Origin: Agromyces rhizosphaerae
GTDB lineage: Bacteria > Actinomycetota > Actinomycetes > Actinomycetales > Microbacteriaceae
Assembly (NCBI RefSeq): GCF_027925245.1
Contig: NZ_BSDP01000001.1
Coordinates: 1,922,001-1,986,000 of the forward strand
Direction of reading: 5' to 3'
Length of the DNA stretch: 64,000 bases
Position 1 is the stretch's first letter, and every line of letters starts with the position of its first letter. Of the stretch, positions 40,315-49,276 are shown in pieces. A program made the position numbers and the translations under genes. Under the pieces are notes generated by a model. That model ran no database searches. It had not been told where the DNA came from and was given only the letters and a program-made list of their open reading frames with translations.

Positions 40315-42648
40315 TCAGCCCATGCGGGCGGGCTCGCGCTCCTCGCGCATCGCCTCGGGCCGGCCGCCCTCGCGGTCGAGCACGGCGCGGGTCGACGCCT
40401 CGGGGCGCAGGTCGAGGCGGCGCAGCAGCTGCGCGTTGACCGCGACCACCACGGCCGACGCCGACATGAGGATCGCCCCGACCGACATCGGCAGCACGAA
40501 CCCGATCGGCGCGAGCACGCCCGCCGCGAGCGGCACCGCCACGAGGTTGTAGCCCGCCGCCCACCAGAGGTTCTGCTGCATCTTGCGGTACGACGCGCGC
40601 GAGAGCTCGATCACCGAGAGCACCGAGCGCGGGTCGGACGAGGCGAGCACGACGCCCGCCGACGCGATCGCCACGTCGGTGCCGGCGCCGATGGCGAGGC
40701 CGACGTCGGCCTGCGCGAGCGCTGGGGCGTCGTTCACGCCGTCGCCGACCATCGCGACGCTGCGGCCCTCGTGCTGCAGCGTGGCGACGCGGTCGGCCTT
40801 GTCCTCGGGCCGCACCTGCGCGAACACGCGGTCGATGCCGAGGTCGTCGGCGACCGCCTGCGCCACCGGCTCGGCGTCGCCCGTGATCATCACGACGCCG
40901 ATGCCGAGCGCGTGCAGCGCGTCGATCGCCTCGCGCGACTCCTCGCGCACCTCGTCGGCCAGCGCGAGCGCACCGACGACCTCGCCGTCGGCGACCACGT
41001 GCAGCACGGTCGCGCCGCGCGCGGCCCAGTCGGCGGATGCCCCGAGGGGCTCGAGCCCGTGCTCGTCGAGCATCGCGGGGCCGCCGACCCGCACCGTGCG
41101 GCCGTCGACCGTGGCGCGCACGCCGACCGCCGGCGCAGACGAGAAGTCCGTCGCGCGCGGCACGTCCACGCCGTGCTCGTCGGCGTGCGCGACGATGGCG
41201 CGGGCGAGCGGATGCTCCGAGTCGGCCTCCGCCGCTGCCGCGAGTGCCAGCACGTGGTCGGTGTCGTGACCGTCCGCCGCAGCGGCATCCGTCACCGTCG
41301 GCTCGCCCTTCGTCAGGGTGCCGGTCTTGTCGAAGAGCACCGTGTCGATGGTGCGCATCTGCTCGAGCGCCATGCGGTCGGTGACGAGCACGCCGCCCTT
41401 CGCCGCCCGCTCGGTCGCGATCGAGACGACGAGCGGGATGGCGAGGCCCAGCGCGTGCGGGCACGCGATGACGAGCACCGTGATGGTGCGCACCACGGCG
41501 TCGTCGGGGCTGCCGACGAGGGTCCAGGCGATCGCCGTCAGCACCGCGGCGCCGAGCGCGAACCAGAACAGCCAGCCGGCGGCGCGGTCGGCGAGGCGCT
41601 GCGCGTGCGAGCTCGACGCCTGCGCGTCGGAGACGAGTCGCTGGATGCCCGCGAGCGCGGTGTCGTCGCCGACCGCGGTGACGCGCACGCGGATCGCGGT
41701 GTCGGTCGCGACCGTGCCCGCGACGACCGTGTCGCCCGGAGCGCGCGAGACCGTGGTGGACTCGCCCGTGATCATCGACTCGTCCATCTCGGCCGTGCCC
41801 TCGGTGACCTCGCCGTCGGCCGGCACCCGCCCGCCCGGACGCACGACCACCACGTCGCCGACCGCGAGGTCGGCGGGGGAGACCGTCTCGGTTCCGTCGT
41901 CGGTGACGCGCTCGGCCTCGTCGGGCAGCAGCGCGGCGAGCTCGTCGAGGGCCGACGACGCCTGCATGATCGAGCGCATCTCGACCCAGTGTCCGAGCAG
42001 CATGATCACGATCAGCAGGGCGAGCTCCCACCAGAACTCGAGCTGGTGGTCGAGGATGCCGAGGCTCGCGCCGAGCGATGCGAAGTAGGCGACGGTGATC
42101 GCGAGGCCGATGAGCAGCATCATGCCCGGCGACTTCGCACGGAGCTCGCCCACGGCGCCGCTGAGGAAGGGCCAGCCGCCCCAGAAGTACATGACGGTGC
42201 CGAGCGCGGGCACGATCCAGGCGATCGGTCCGGTCGTCGGCACCTCGTAGCCGAGGAGCATCGCGAACATCGGGCTCAGCGCGACCGTCGGCACGGCGAG
42301 CACGAGCATGATCCAGAAGAGGCGGCGGAACTGGCCGACGTGGTCGCCGTGCCCGCCGTGGCCGCCATGCCCGCCGTGGCCCGAGTGCCCGGCGTGCATG
42401 TCGTGGCCGCCGTGCATGTCGTGCCCGGCGTGGGCATCGGCATGCGCAGCGTGGTCGTGGCCCTCGTGGCCCTCGTGGCCCTCGTGGCCCTCGTGGCCCT
42501 CGTGGCCCTCGTGGCCCTCGTGCCCTGCGTGGTCGCCGTGCATGTCGTGGTGCTCGTGCATGTCGTGGCCCGAGTGACCGGCGTGGTGCTCGTGCCCTGC
42601 GTGGTCGTCGTGACCGGTGCCGGACCCGGGCTCGTGTGTGTGCGCCAT
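40315..42648 (-). CDS. P1B-type heavy-metal ATPase, copper class, His-rich N-terminus
   Basis: A 777-residue P1B ATPase. Residues 3-110 are extremely His-rich, with seven tandem GHE units. The core has TGES, the transmembrane CPH motif (CPHALGLAIPLV, about residue 393), phosphorylation DKTGTLTKGE (about 435) and GDGVNDAPAL. CPH rather than CPC and a His-rich tail instead of CxxC domains are features of the CopB/P1B-3 class that exports Cu or Ag. ATG 42646-42648 has a GGGAG site. A CsoR-like operator lies 25-41 bp upstream, consistent with copper control. Confidence 0.93.
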   Translation of the reverse strand: MAHTHEPGSGTGHDDHAGHEHHAGHSGHDMHEHHDMHGDHAGHEGHEGHEGHEGHEGHEGHEGHDHAAHADAHAGHDMHGGHDMHAGHSGHGGHGGHGGHGDHVGQFRRLFWIMLVLAVPTVALSPMFAMLLGYEVPTTGPIAWIVPALGTVMYFWGGWPFLSGAVGELRAKSPGMMLLIGLAITVAYFASLGASLGILDHQLEFWWELALLIVIMLLGHWVEMRSIMQASSALDELAALLPDEAERVTDDGTETVSPADLAVGDVVVVRPGGRVPADGEVTEGTAEMDESMITGESTTVSRAPGDTVVAGTVATDTAIRVRVTAVGDDTALAGIQRLVSDAQASSSHAQRLADRAAGWLFWFALGAAVLTAIAWTLVGSPDDAVVRTITVLVIACPHALGLAIPLVVSIATERAAKGGVLVTDRMALEQMRTIDTVLFDKTGTLTKGEPTVTDAAAADGHDTDHVLALAAAAEADSEHPLARAIVAHADEHGVDVPRATDFSSAPAVGVRATVDGRTVRVGGPAMLDEHGLEPLGASADWAARGATVLHVVADGEVVGALALADEVREESREAIDALHALGIGVVMITGDAEPVAQAVADDLGIDRVFAQVRPEDKADRVATLQHEGRSVAMVGDGVNDAPALAQADVGLAIGAGTDVAIASAGVVLASSDPRSVLSVIELSRASYRKMQQNLWWAAGYNLVAVPLAAGVLAPIGFVLPMSVGAILMSASAVVVAVNAQLLRRLDLRPEASTRAVLDREGGRPEAMREEREPARMG
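42460..42522. repeat. Seven 9-bp tandem repeats in the ATPase gene
   Basis: On the plus strand the unit ccctcgtgg repeats about seven times in perfect register. It encodes the GHE repeats of the ATPase N-terminus on the minus strand. Perfect nucleotide identity between units indicates recent slippage-type expansion. Copy number could vary between strains and change the number of His metal ligands. Confidence 0.85.
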
Positions 42649-42671
42649 GTTCGCTCCCCTGCTCTGCAACC

Positions 42672-42689
42672 TATACCCCTGGGGGGTAT
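42672..42689 (-). promoter_or_regulatory. CsoR-like copper operator
   Basis: ATACCCC (42673-42679) and GGGGTAT (42683-42689) form the palindrome typical of CsoR boxes (ATACCCCnnnGGGGTAT). On the minus strand TTGAAC and TATAGG flank the G-run about 15 bp apart and may be the promoter, so the repressor would cover it. No csoR gene is in this window. Confidence 0.82.
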
Positions 42690-42741
42690 TGTTCAATCCC
42701 AACGCGAACGCCTCCCCCGATGTTCCCGCTTCCGCCCGATT

Positions 42742-42805
42742 CCGGCCAGCCTTCGTCCGGTCGGCCAGTCATGCACGGCTGGCCGGCGCGACGCGGACTG
42801 GCCGG
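42742..42805. repeat. Nested palindromic repeat, GGCCAGTC family, copy 2
   Basis: The right outer arm CGCGGACTGGCCGG (42792-42805) and the inner hairpin GGCCAG (42763-42768)/CTGGCC (42779-42784) match copy 1 closely. The left outer arm (CCGGCCAGCCTTCG, 42742-42755) has decayed. It lies between the ATPase promoter and the Nudix gene. Confidence 0.82.
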
Positions 42806-42841
42806 CGCGGAAGCAACGCCCGTCTCCCCTACGCTCGGACC

Positions 42842-43318
42842 ATGCCCACCCCCGACTTCATCGTCGACCTGCGCCGCTCGATCGGCACCGCCCCGCTCTG
42901 GCTGTCGGGCGTGACCGCCGTCGTCCTCCGCGGCGACGACGTGCTGCTCGGCCGCCGCAGCGACAACGGCCGGCTCGCGCCGATCTCGGGCATCGTCGAG
43001 CCGGGCGAGGCGCCGGCCACCACGGCCGTGCGCGAGGCGCTCGAGGAGGCGAACGTGCACATCGAGGTCGAGCGCCTCGCCTGGGTGCACACGACCCCCG
43101 AGATCACGTACCCGAACGGCGACCGCACCTCGTACCTCGACCTCACGTTCCGCTGCCGCTACGTCTCGGGCGACCCGTACCCGGCCGACGGCGAGGCATC
43201 CGAGGTGTTCTGGCATCCACTCGCTCGGCTGGACGAGCTCGACGACATGCCCGACGACCAGAAGGCGCGCGTGCGTGCCGCCGCCTCCGACGAGGTGGCC
43301 GCGCGCTTCGAGGCCTGA
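42842..43318 (+). CDS. Nudix hydrolase
   Basis: A 158-residue Nudix protein with a GIVEPGE...REALEEAN box; the family consensus GX5EX7REUXEEXGU is kept except Asn for the final Gly. The N-terminal helix FIVDLRRSIGTAPLWLSGVTAVVLR and the region HTTPEITYPNGDRTSYLDLTFRCRYVSG resemble ADP-ribose or NADH-type hydrolases. The substrate is unresolved. It sits alone between two P-type ATPase genes. The start is ATG 42842 after a weak site. Confidence 0.9.
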   Translation: MPTPDFIVDLRRSIGTAPLWLSGVTAVVLRGDDVLLGRRSDNGRLAPISGIVEPGEAPATTAVREALEEANVHIEVERLAWVHTTPEITYPNGDRTSYLDLTFRCRYVSGDPYPADGEASEVFWHPLARLDELDDMPDDQKARVRAAASDEVAARFEA

Positions 43319-43408
43319 GCCCCGCGAGAGGCCGAAAGGGCGAGCGGATGCCACCGAGGCCATCCACACCCGTTGTGCGCGACGCGCCGCTCACCTGAGG
43401 ATGGAATC

Positions 43409-46270
43409 GTGGCGAGCGACGACCGGACCGACCAGCCGACCGACCCGAACGCGCCCGCAACCGGGCCGATAGACCCCACCCTCGCCCGCGCCGCCGAGGT
43501 CGCCGACGCGCTCGGCGTCGACCCGGCCGCCGGACTCACGACGACCGACGCCGCCCGCCGCCTCGAGGCGGACGGCCCGAACGAGCTGCGCGAGTCGAGG
43601 GGCACCCCGCTCTGGCGCCGCATCCTCTCCCAGTTCCAGGATCCGCTGATCTACCTGCTGCTCGGCGCGCTCGTCGTCGCGCTGTTCGCGTGGGCGCTCG
43701 AGGGTGCGGAGGGCCTGCCGATCGACGTGATCGTGATCGGCGCGATCGTGATCGTGAACGCGATCATCGGCGTGGTGCAGGAGGCGCGCGCCGACGAGGC
43801 CGTCGCGGCGCTCTCGCGCATGACCGAGGCCAACAGCCTCGTGCTGCGCGACGGAGACCGCATCACCGTGCCGAGCCGCGACCTGGTGCGCGGCGACGTG
43901 CTGCTGCTCGGCGAGGGCGACCAGGTCGGCGCCGACGCGCGACTGGTCGAGTCGAGCGGGCTGCGCGTGGGCGAGGCATCCCTCACCGGCGAGAGCCAGC
44001 CGGTCGACAAGCACCCGCGCGCGCTCGCCGAGCCGGCCGAGGTCGGCGACCGCACCAACATGGTCTTCAAGGGCACGGCCGTGAACCGGGGCACGGGCCG
44101 GGCCGTCGTCACCGCGACCGGCATGGACACGCAGATGGGCTCCATCGCGACCCTGCTCGACCAGACCGAGGAGGAGCAGACCCCGCTGCAGCGCGAGATC
44201 GGCCGGGTCGGGCGGATGCTCGGGATCGTCGTGATCGCCATCGCGATCGTCGTCGTGGCGACCATCATCGTCGTCGAGGGCGTGACGCAGCCGGCCGACC
44301 TGGTCACCGTGCTGCTGCTCGGCGTCTCGCTCGCGGTCGCCGCGGTGCCCGAGGGGCTGCCGGCGATCATGTCGGTCGTGCTGGCGCTCGGCGTGCAGCG
44401 CATGGCCAAGCGCAACGCCGTGGTGCGGCAGCTGTCGAGCGTGGAGACGCTGGGCGCGGCATCCGCCATCTGCTCCGACAAGACCGGCACGCTCACGACC
44501 AACGAGATGACCGTGCAGCGGATCCTCACCGCGTCGGGGGAGGTCGAGCTCGCGGGCGTCGGCTACGCGCCCGTCGGCGACGCGACGGCCGGCGGCGTGC
44601 CGCTCGGCGACGGACCGCTGCGCGAGGAGGCGCAGGTCGTGCTCGCGGCGGGCTCGCTCGCGAACGACGCGGGGCTGCGCGAGGACGGCGGCCGGTGGAG
44701 CGTGCAGGGCGACCCGACCGACGGGGCCTTCCTCGTCGCGGCGCGCAAGCTCGAGGGCACCGTGGAGCGGGTCGGACGGTTCGAGCGGCTCGGCTCGGTG
44801 CCGTTCGACGCCGACCGCATGATGATGTCGACCGCGAACCGCCACCTCGACGAGGGCGTGTCGGTGCTCTTCAGCAAGGGCGCGCCCGACGTGCTGCTCG
44901 AGCGCTGCACCGCGATCCGCGTGGGCGACGAGGTGGAGCCGCTCACCGACGAGCGGCGCGCGCGGGCGCTCGCCGACGTGCACGCCCTCACCCGCGAGGC
45001 GTACCGCACCCTCGGCGTCGCCTATCGCGAGCAGCCCGACGACCTTCCGACCGAGACGGATGCCCCCGAGCTCGACGACTCCGTCGAGCACGACCTGGTC
45101 TACGTGGGTGTCGTGGGCATCATCGACCCGGCGCGGCCCGAGGCGAAACCGGCGATCGCGGAGGCGCATCGGGCGGGCATCCGGGTGCTCATGATCACCG
45201 GCGACCACCCCGAGACCGCGGCACGCATCGCGACCGACCTCGGCATCGCCCCGCCCGGCGAGGAGGCCGTGGCCGGGCGCGAGCTCGGCGCGCTCGACGA
45301 CGAGACGCTGCGGCGCACGGTGCACGAGCACTCCGTGTACGCGCGCGTCGCCCCCGAGCACAAGCTGCGCATCGTCGACGCGCTGCAGGCCGACGGCCAG
45401 GTCATCGCGATGACCGGCGACGGCGTGAACGACGCGCCCGCGCTGAAGTCGGCCGACATCGGCGTCGCGATGGGCGTCACGGGCACCGAGGTGACCAAGC
45501 AGGCGGCGAAGATGATCCTCGGCGACGACGACTTCGCCACGATCGTGGCGGCGGTGCGCCAGGGTCGGGTGATCTTCGACAACATCAAGAAGTTCCTGCG
45601 CTACCTGCTGTTCTCGAACATGGGCGAGGTCATGACCGTGTTCTTCGGCGTGGTCCTCGCCGGCGCGCTGGGGCTCGCGGGAGCGAGCGACGAGGCGGTC
45701 GTGGCGCCGCTGCTCGCGACGCAGATCCTCTGGATGAACCTCATCACCGACTCCGCGCCCGCGCTCGCGATGGGCGTCGATCCCGAGATCGACGACGTGA
45801 TGGCCAGGAAGCCGCGCAGCGTCGACGACCGCGCGATCGACGGTCGCATGTGGTTCGGCATCTTCCTCACCGGCGCGGTCATGGCCGTCGCCGCGCTCGG
45901 CGTGATGGACCTGTTCCTCCCCGGCGGGCTGATCCCGGGCGGCGAGGACTCGGTCGAGGTCGCGCGAACGGCCGCGTTCACCACCCTCGTGTTCGCCAGC
46001 ATGCTCACCGGCTTCAACGCACGGTCGGAGACCCGCAGCGCGTTCTTCCGCCCGTTCAGCAACCGGTGGCTGCTCGGCGCGGTCGCGTTGAGCGTGGTGC
46101 TGCAGGTCGCCGTCGTCGAGGTGCCGTTCCTGCAGGTCGCGTTCGGCACGGCGCACCTGTCGGCCGAGCACTGGATCGCCTGCATCGCCGCCGCGACGCT
46201 CGTGCTCTGGGCGTCCGAGCTGCAGAAGCTCGTGCTGCGGGCGCGCGACCGGGCTCGGTTCGCGGGCTGA
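43409..46270 (+). CDS. P2A-type cation-transporting ATPase (calcium/manganese class)
   Basis: A 953-residue P-type ATPase with GTG start at 43409, chosen because GAGGA lies just upstream. The N-terminal cation ATPase domain has GLTTTDAARRLEADGPNEL; TGES, the helix-4 ion site AAVPEGLPA, phosphorylation CSDKTGTLTTNEM, KGAPDVLLERC, TGDGVNDAPALKSADIG and helix 6 MNLITDSAPALAMG follow. The PEGLP and NxxTD residues are those that bind calcium in SERCA/PMR1-type pumps, so Ca or Mn export is most likely. There are no His-rich or CxxC metal domains. Confidence 0.92.
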   Translation: MASDDRTDQPTDPNAPATGPIDPTLARAAEVADALGVDPAAGLTTTDAARRLEADGPNELRESRGTPLWRRILSQFQDPLIYLLLGALVVALFAWALEGAEGLPIDVIVIGAIVIVNAIIGVVQEARADEAVAALSRMTEANSLVLRDGDRITVPSRDLVRGDVLLLGEGDQVGADARLVESSGLRVGEASLTGESQPVDKHPRALAEPAEVGDRTNMVFKGTAVNRGTGRAVVTATGMDTQMGSIATLLDQTEEEQTPLQREIGRVGRMLGIVVIAIAIVVVATIIVVEGVTQPADLVTVLLLGVSLAVAAVPEGLPAIMSVVLALGVQRMAKRNAVVRQLSSVETLGAASAICSDKTGTLTTNEMTVQRILTASGEVELAGVGYAPVGDATAGGVPLGDGPLREEAQVVLAAGSLANDAGLREDGGRWSVQGDPTDGAFLVAARKLEGTVERVGRFERLGSVPFDADRMMMSTANRHLDEGVSVLFSKGAPDVLLERCTAIRVGDEVEPLTDERRARALADVHALTREAYRTLGVAYREQPDDLPTETDAPELDDSVEHDLVYVGVVGIIDPARPEAKPAIAEAHRAGIRVLMITGDHPETAARIATDLGIAPPGEEAVAGRELGALDDETLRRTVHEHSVYARVAPEHKLRIVDALQADGQVIAMTGDGVNDAPALKSADIGVAMGVTGTEVTKQAAKMILGDDDFATIVAAVRQGRVIFDNIKKFLRYLLFSNMGEVMTVFFGVVLAGALGLAGASDEAVVAPLLATQILWMNLITDSAPALAMGVDPEIDDVMARKPRSVDDRAIDGRMWFGIFLTGAVMAVAALGVMDLFLPGGLIPGGEDSVEVARTAAFTTLVFASMLTGFNARSETRSAFFRPFSNRWLLGAVALSVVLQVAVVEVPFLQVAFGTAHLSAEHWIACIAAATLVLWASELQKLVLRARDRARFAG

Positions 46271-46293
46271 GTCGCTGCGGGGGTGAGGGGCGG

Positions 46294-46355
46294 GCGGATG
46301 CCTCGGGCCGGCCGTGCGGTTCGCCCGGCGTGAACCGTGCTGGCGCGGCATCCGC
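46294..46355. terminator. Widely spaced inverted repeat of the GCGGATGCC word
   Basis: GCGGATGCC (46294-46302) and GGCATCCGC (46347-46355) are exact inverted copies separated by 44 bp in the gap after the P2A ATPase gene. They could form the base of a terminator. The word is so common here that chance pairing is possible. Confidence 0.4.
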
Positions 46356-46375
46356 TCACCTGCTCTGATGGGGGC

Positions 46376-47350
46376 ATGGAGATCCTCATCCTGGGCGGCA
46401 CCGCCTGGCTCGGGCGGACGATCGCGGCGACGGCGCTGGAGCGCGGGCACCAGGTGACCTGCCTGGCGCGCGGCGAGGCCGGCGCCGTGGCGCCCGGGGC
46501 CGCGTTGGTCGCCGCCGACCGGAGCGCGCCCGGCGCGTACGACGAGGTCGCCGGGCGCGACTGGGACGCCGTGCTCGAGGTGTCGTGGCAGCCCGGGTTC
46601 GTGCGCGACGCGGTGCGGGCGATCGGGCCGCGCGCGCGTCACTGGACCTACGTGTCGTCGGGCAGCGTGTACGCGCGCAACGATGTGGCCGGGGAGGACG
46701 AGTCGGCCGACGTGCTCGCGCCGTACGACGGCGACGCCGCCGACCGCGAGGTGTACGGCGCAGCGAAGGTCGCGTGCGAGCAGGCGACCGCCGAGGTCGT
46801 CGGCGACCGGCTGCACGTCTCGCGACCGGGCATCATCGGCGGGCCGGGCGACCACACCGGACGGTCGGGGTACTGGGTGCGGCGCGCGGCGCGCGACCCC
46901 GAGGCGCCGCTGCTCGTGCCCGACACCCCCGCCGCCGCGACCCAGGCGATCGACGTGCGCGACCTCGTCGCCTGGCTGCTCGACGCCGCCGAGCAGGGCA
47001 TCGCGGGCACGTTCAACGCCGACGGCCCGATCGTGCCGTTCGCGCACTGGGTCGAGGACTCGCGCGAGGTGGGCGGGCACACCGGCGAGGTCGCCCGCGT
47101 CTCGTCGGAGTGGCTCGTGCAGCAGGAGGTCGGCCCGCTCGAGCTGCCGTTCTGGCTGCCGGGCGACGACTACGCGGGGTTCTTCGCGCGGTCGACCGTC
47201 GCGGCCGAGGCGGCGGGGCTCAGGCTGCGGCCGCCTCGCGAACTGCTCGCGGACGTGCTCGCGTGGGAGCGAGTCAAGGGGCTGCACGCCGCTCGACCGG
47301 CGGGCATGCCCGCCGAGCGCGAGCGCGAACTGCTGGGGAGGGTCGCATGA
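46376..47350 (+). CDS. NAD-dependent epimerase/dehydratase-like protein
   Basis: A 324-residue SDR-type protein. ILILGGTAWLGRTIAATALERGHQV is an extended-SDR nucleotide motif in the GGT(x)WLG form seen in the isoflavone-reductase/reductase-like subclass. HWTYVSSGSVYA and YGAAKVACE supply the Ser and YxxxK catalytic residues. VIRPGIIGGPGDHTGR-like SRPGIIGGPGDHTGR is the typical later motif. Its stop overlaps the hutG start (ATGA), so it is co-translated with formimidoylglutamase, though a role in histidine breakdown is not known. Confidence 0.8.
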   Translation: MEILILGGTAWLGRTIAATALERGHQVTCLARGEAGAVAPGAALVAADRSAPGAYDEVAGRDWDAVLEVSWQPGFVRDAVRAIGPRARHWTYVSSGSVYARNDVAGEDESADVLAPYDGDAADREVYGAAKVACEQATAEVVGDRLHVSRPGIIGGPGDHTGRSGYWVRRAARDPEAPLLVPDTPAAATQAIDVRDLVAWLLDAAEQGIAGTFNADGPIVPFAHWVEDSREVGGHTGEVARVSSEWLVQQEVGPLELPFWLPGDDYAGFFARSTVAAEAAGLRLRPPRELLADVLAWERVKGLHAARPAGMPAERERELLGRVA

Positions 47351-48360
47351 CCGCCGCACTCTCGCACGACCCGCTCTGGCCGCGCGCGGGCGACTGGCCC
47401 GGGCCGGATGCCACGGGGCCCGACGACCGCTTCGACCTCGCGCTCCTCGGCGTGCCCGCGTTCCGCACCTCGCTGTCGCCCACGCGCGCCGACACGACGC
47501 CCGCGGCCGTGCGCGACGCGCTGCGGCGGTACAGCCCGGCGCTCGTGCCCGACCGGCGGCACGACGGATCGGCGGCTGCGGCCGAGCACCGGGCGACGCG
47601 ATCGGGCGTGCACGTGCACGGGCAGGGCGTCGCGCATCGGCCCGAGGCATCCGCCCCGCTCGACCTGGGGGCGATGCGCTGCGTCGACCTCGGCGACATC
47701 GACGAACCCGACGGCGAGGCGGGGGAGGCGGCGACGGTCGCCGCGGTCGCGTCGGCGCTGCGCCGGTCGTCGACCCTGGTGGCGCTCGGCGGCGACAACT
47801 CGGTGACGGTCGCCGCCGCGCTCGGCGCGTTCGGTGCCGACCTCGGGCGAGCCGGGCTCGTCACGATCGACGCGCACTACGACCTGCGCGACGGCGTCTC
47901 GAACGGGTCGCCGGTCAGGCGGCTCGTCGAGGCCGGGCTCGACCCGGCGCGCATCGTGCAGGTCGGCATCGCCGACTTCGCGAACTCGGTCGCGTATGCG
48001 CAGCGGGCGGCGGACCTCGGCATCACGGTGATCCACCGCGACGAACTGCACGGCCGGCGACCGGCCGACGTCATGGCCGAGGCGCTGGCGATCGCCGGGG
48101 CCGCCGGCGGCCCGGTGCACCTCGACGTCGACGTCGACGCGTGCGACCGGTCGGTGGCGCCCGCGTGCCCGGCGTCGGTGCCCGGCGGCCTGCAGGCGTG
48201 GGAACTGCGGGCGATGGTGCGGGCCGCGGCGTCCGACCCTCGCGTGCGCTCGGCCGACCTCGTCGAGATCGACGCGACGACGGATGCCCCGGACGGGCGC
48301 ACCGTGCGCCTTGCCGCGCTGTGCGTGCTGGAGTGGCTCGCGGGGGTCGCGCTGCGCTGA
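47347..48360 (+). CDS. hutG: Ureohydrolase, probable formimidoylglutamase
   Basis: A 337-residue arginase-fold protein. The metal-binding motifs are GGDNSVT, DAHYDLRD and DVDVDACD; the first has Asn where most arginases have His (GGDHS). HutG hydrolyses N-formimino-glutamate to glutamate and formamide, the last step of one histidine route. The assignment rests on the family plus the nearby hutI, hutU and hutH genes; agmatinase is the alternative. It starts at the ATG overlapping the SDR gene stop. Confidence 0.78.
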   Translation: MTAALSHDPLWPRAGDWPGPDATGPDDRFDLALLGVPAFRTSLSPTRADTTPAAVRDALRRYSPALVPDRRHDGSAAAAEHRATRSGVHVHGQGVAHRPEASAPLDLGAMRCVDLGDIDEPDGEAGEAATVAAVASALRRSSTLVALGGDNSVTVAAALGAFGADLGRAGLVTIDAHYDLRDGVSNGSPVRRLVEAGLDPARIVQVGIADFANSVAYAQRAADLGITVIHRDELHGRRPADVMAEALAIAGAAGGPVHLDVDVDACDRSVAPACPASVPGGLQAWELRAMVRAAASDPRVRSADLVEIDATTDAPDGRTVRLAALCVLEWLAGVALR

Positions 48361-48447
48361 GGCGAGGCCCTCGCGACGGGGTTCGTGAAAGGATCGGCGT
48401 AGTCCTCCGCGGCGCCCGACCGCGGACCTCGGCGAGGGGAGCACGCG

Positions 48448-48930
48448 ATGAAGACGCTCATCCTGGTGCGGCACGCGAAGTCCGACTGGAGCGGGCGGCT
48501 CGACGACCACGAGCGGCCGCTGAACGACCGCGGGCAGCGGGATGCCCCGGAGATGGGCCGGCGGCTCGCCGAGCGCGGGGTCGTGCCCGACGTGATCCGG
48601 TCGAGCACGGCGGTGCGGGCGCGCACCACGGCGGCGGCGCTCGCCGAGGCGCTCGGCCTGGGCGCGGACCGGCTCGTGCTCGAGGAGCGGCTCTACGGGG
48701 CATCCGCCGCCGTGCTCAGGCTCGTCGCCGAGGAGTTCGACGAGTCGGTCGGCACGGGCATGATCGTGGCCCACGATCCCGGTATGTCGGATCTGGCATA
48801 CGCGCTGTCGGGCTCGATCGGCCGCATGCCGACCTGCGCGGTCGCCGAGTTCGACTTCGACGTGACGCACTGGGCCGAGACGGTCGCGGCGATCCCCGTC
48901 GACGTGCGCCTCGACACCCCGAAGGGCTGA
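48448..48930 (+). CDS. SixA-like histidine phosphatase
   Basis: A 160-residue protein of the histidine-phosphatase superfamily. The catalytic RHG-type motif is LVRHAKSDWSG at residues 6-16, followed by RPLNDRGQRDAPEMG and the second catalytic His in MIVAHDPGMSDLAYAL. In E. coli SixA dephosphorylates histidine phosphotransfer proteins; actinobacterial relatives are uncharacterised. ATG follows GAGGGGAG. It lies in the hut region without obvious functional tie. Confidence 0.9.
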   Translation: MKTLILVRHAKSDWSGRLDDHERPLNDRGQRDAPEMGRRLAERGVVPDVIRSSTAVRARTTAAALAEALGLGADRLVLEERLYGASAAVLRLVAEEFDESVGTGMIVAHDPGMSDLAYALSGSIGRMPTCAVAEFDFDVTHWAETVAAIPVDVRLDTPKG

Positions 48931-48948
48931 CAACCCACTGATCGACCC

Positions 48949-48984
48949 TTGATGCGTGTAGCGATACGCGATACACTTGTTCAG
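48949..48984 (+). promoter_or_regulatory. higBA promoter and candidate HigA operator
   Basis: TTGATG (48949-48954) and TACACT (48972-48977) are spaced 17 bp, a near-ideal promoter. GTGTA (48956-48960) and TACAC (48972-48976) form an inverted repeat across the spacer, and GCGATAC is tandemly repeated at 48961-48974. Transcription would begin near 48984, which is the toxin's GTG start, so the transcript may be leaderless. Confidence 0.7.
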
Positions 48985-49262
48985 TGATCGTGAGCTTCCG
49001 CCACAAGGGGCTCGAAGCCCTGTACTGGACCGGTTCGAAGAAGGGAGTCCAGCCCGCACATGCTCCGAAGCTCCTGCGCATCCTCGGCGTGCTCGACGTC
49101 GCCCAGTCGCCGGCCGACGTTGCGATTCCGGGATTTCGGAGCCACGAACTGAAGGGCGACCTCGCCGAGCACTGGTCGATCTGGGTGAACGGCAACTGGC
49201 GGGTCACGTTCCGATTCGTCGGGGCGGATGTCGAACTCGTCGACTATCAGGACTATCACTGA
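48984..49262 (+). CDS. higB: HigB-family RelE-like toxin
   Basis: A 92-residue mRNA interferase of the HigB branch of the RelE/ParE superfamily: MIVSFRHKGLEALYWTGSKKGVQPAHAPKLLRILGVLD, then IPGFRSHELKGDLAEHWSIWVNGNWRVTFRF, with the catalytic basic and Arg residues in NWRVTFRF. It begins with GTG and is followed 14 bp later by its HigA antitoxin, the order characteristic of HigBA. The promoter suggests a leaderless start. Confidence 0.92.
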   Translation: MIVSFRHKGLEALYWTGSKKGVQPAHAPKLLRILGVLDVAQSPADVAIPGFRSHELKGDLAEHWSIWVNGNWRVTFRFVGADVELVDYQDYH

Positions 49263-49276
49263 CGAAAGGAGTGGAC

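Noticed and set aside
42460..42522. Short regular repeats that could suggest a CRISPR array
   Set aside because: The 9-bp units have no spacers and encode GHE repeats in frame with the ATPase.
43391..47650. 1,400-codon minus-strand frame opposite the P2A ATPase and SDR genes
   Set aside because: It is a composition shadow of the plus-strand genes, rich in His/Arg/Asp with no domain or start signal.
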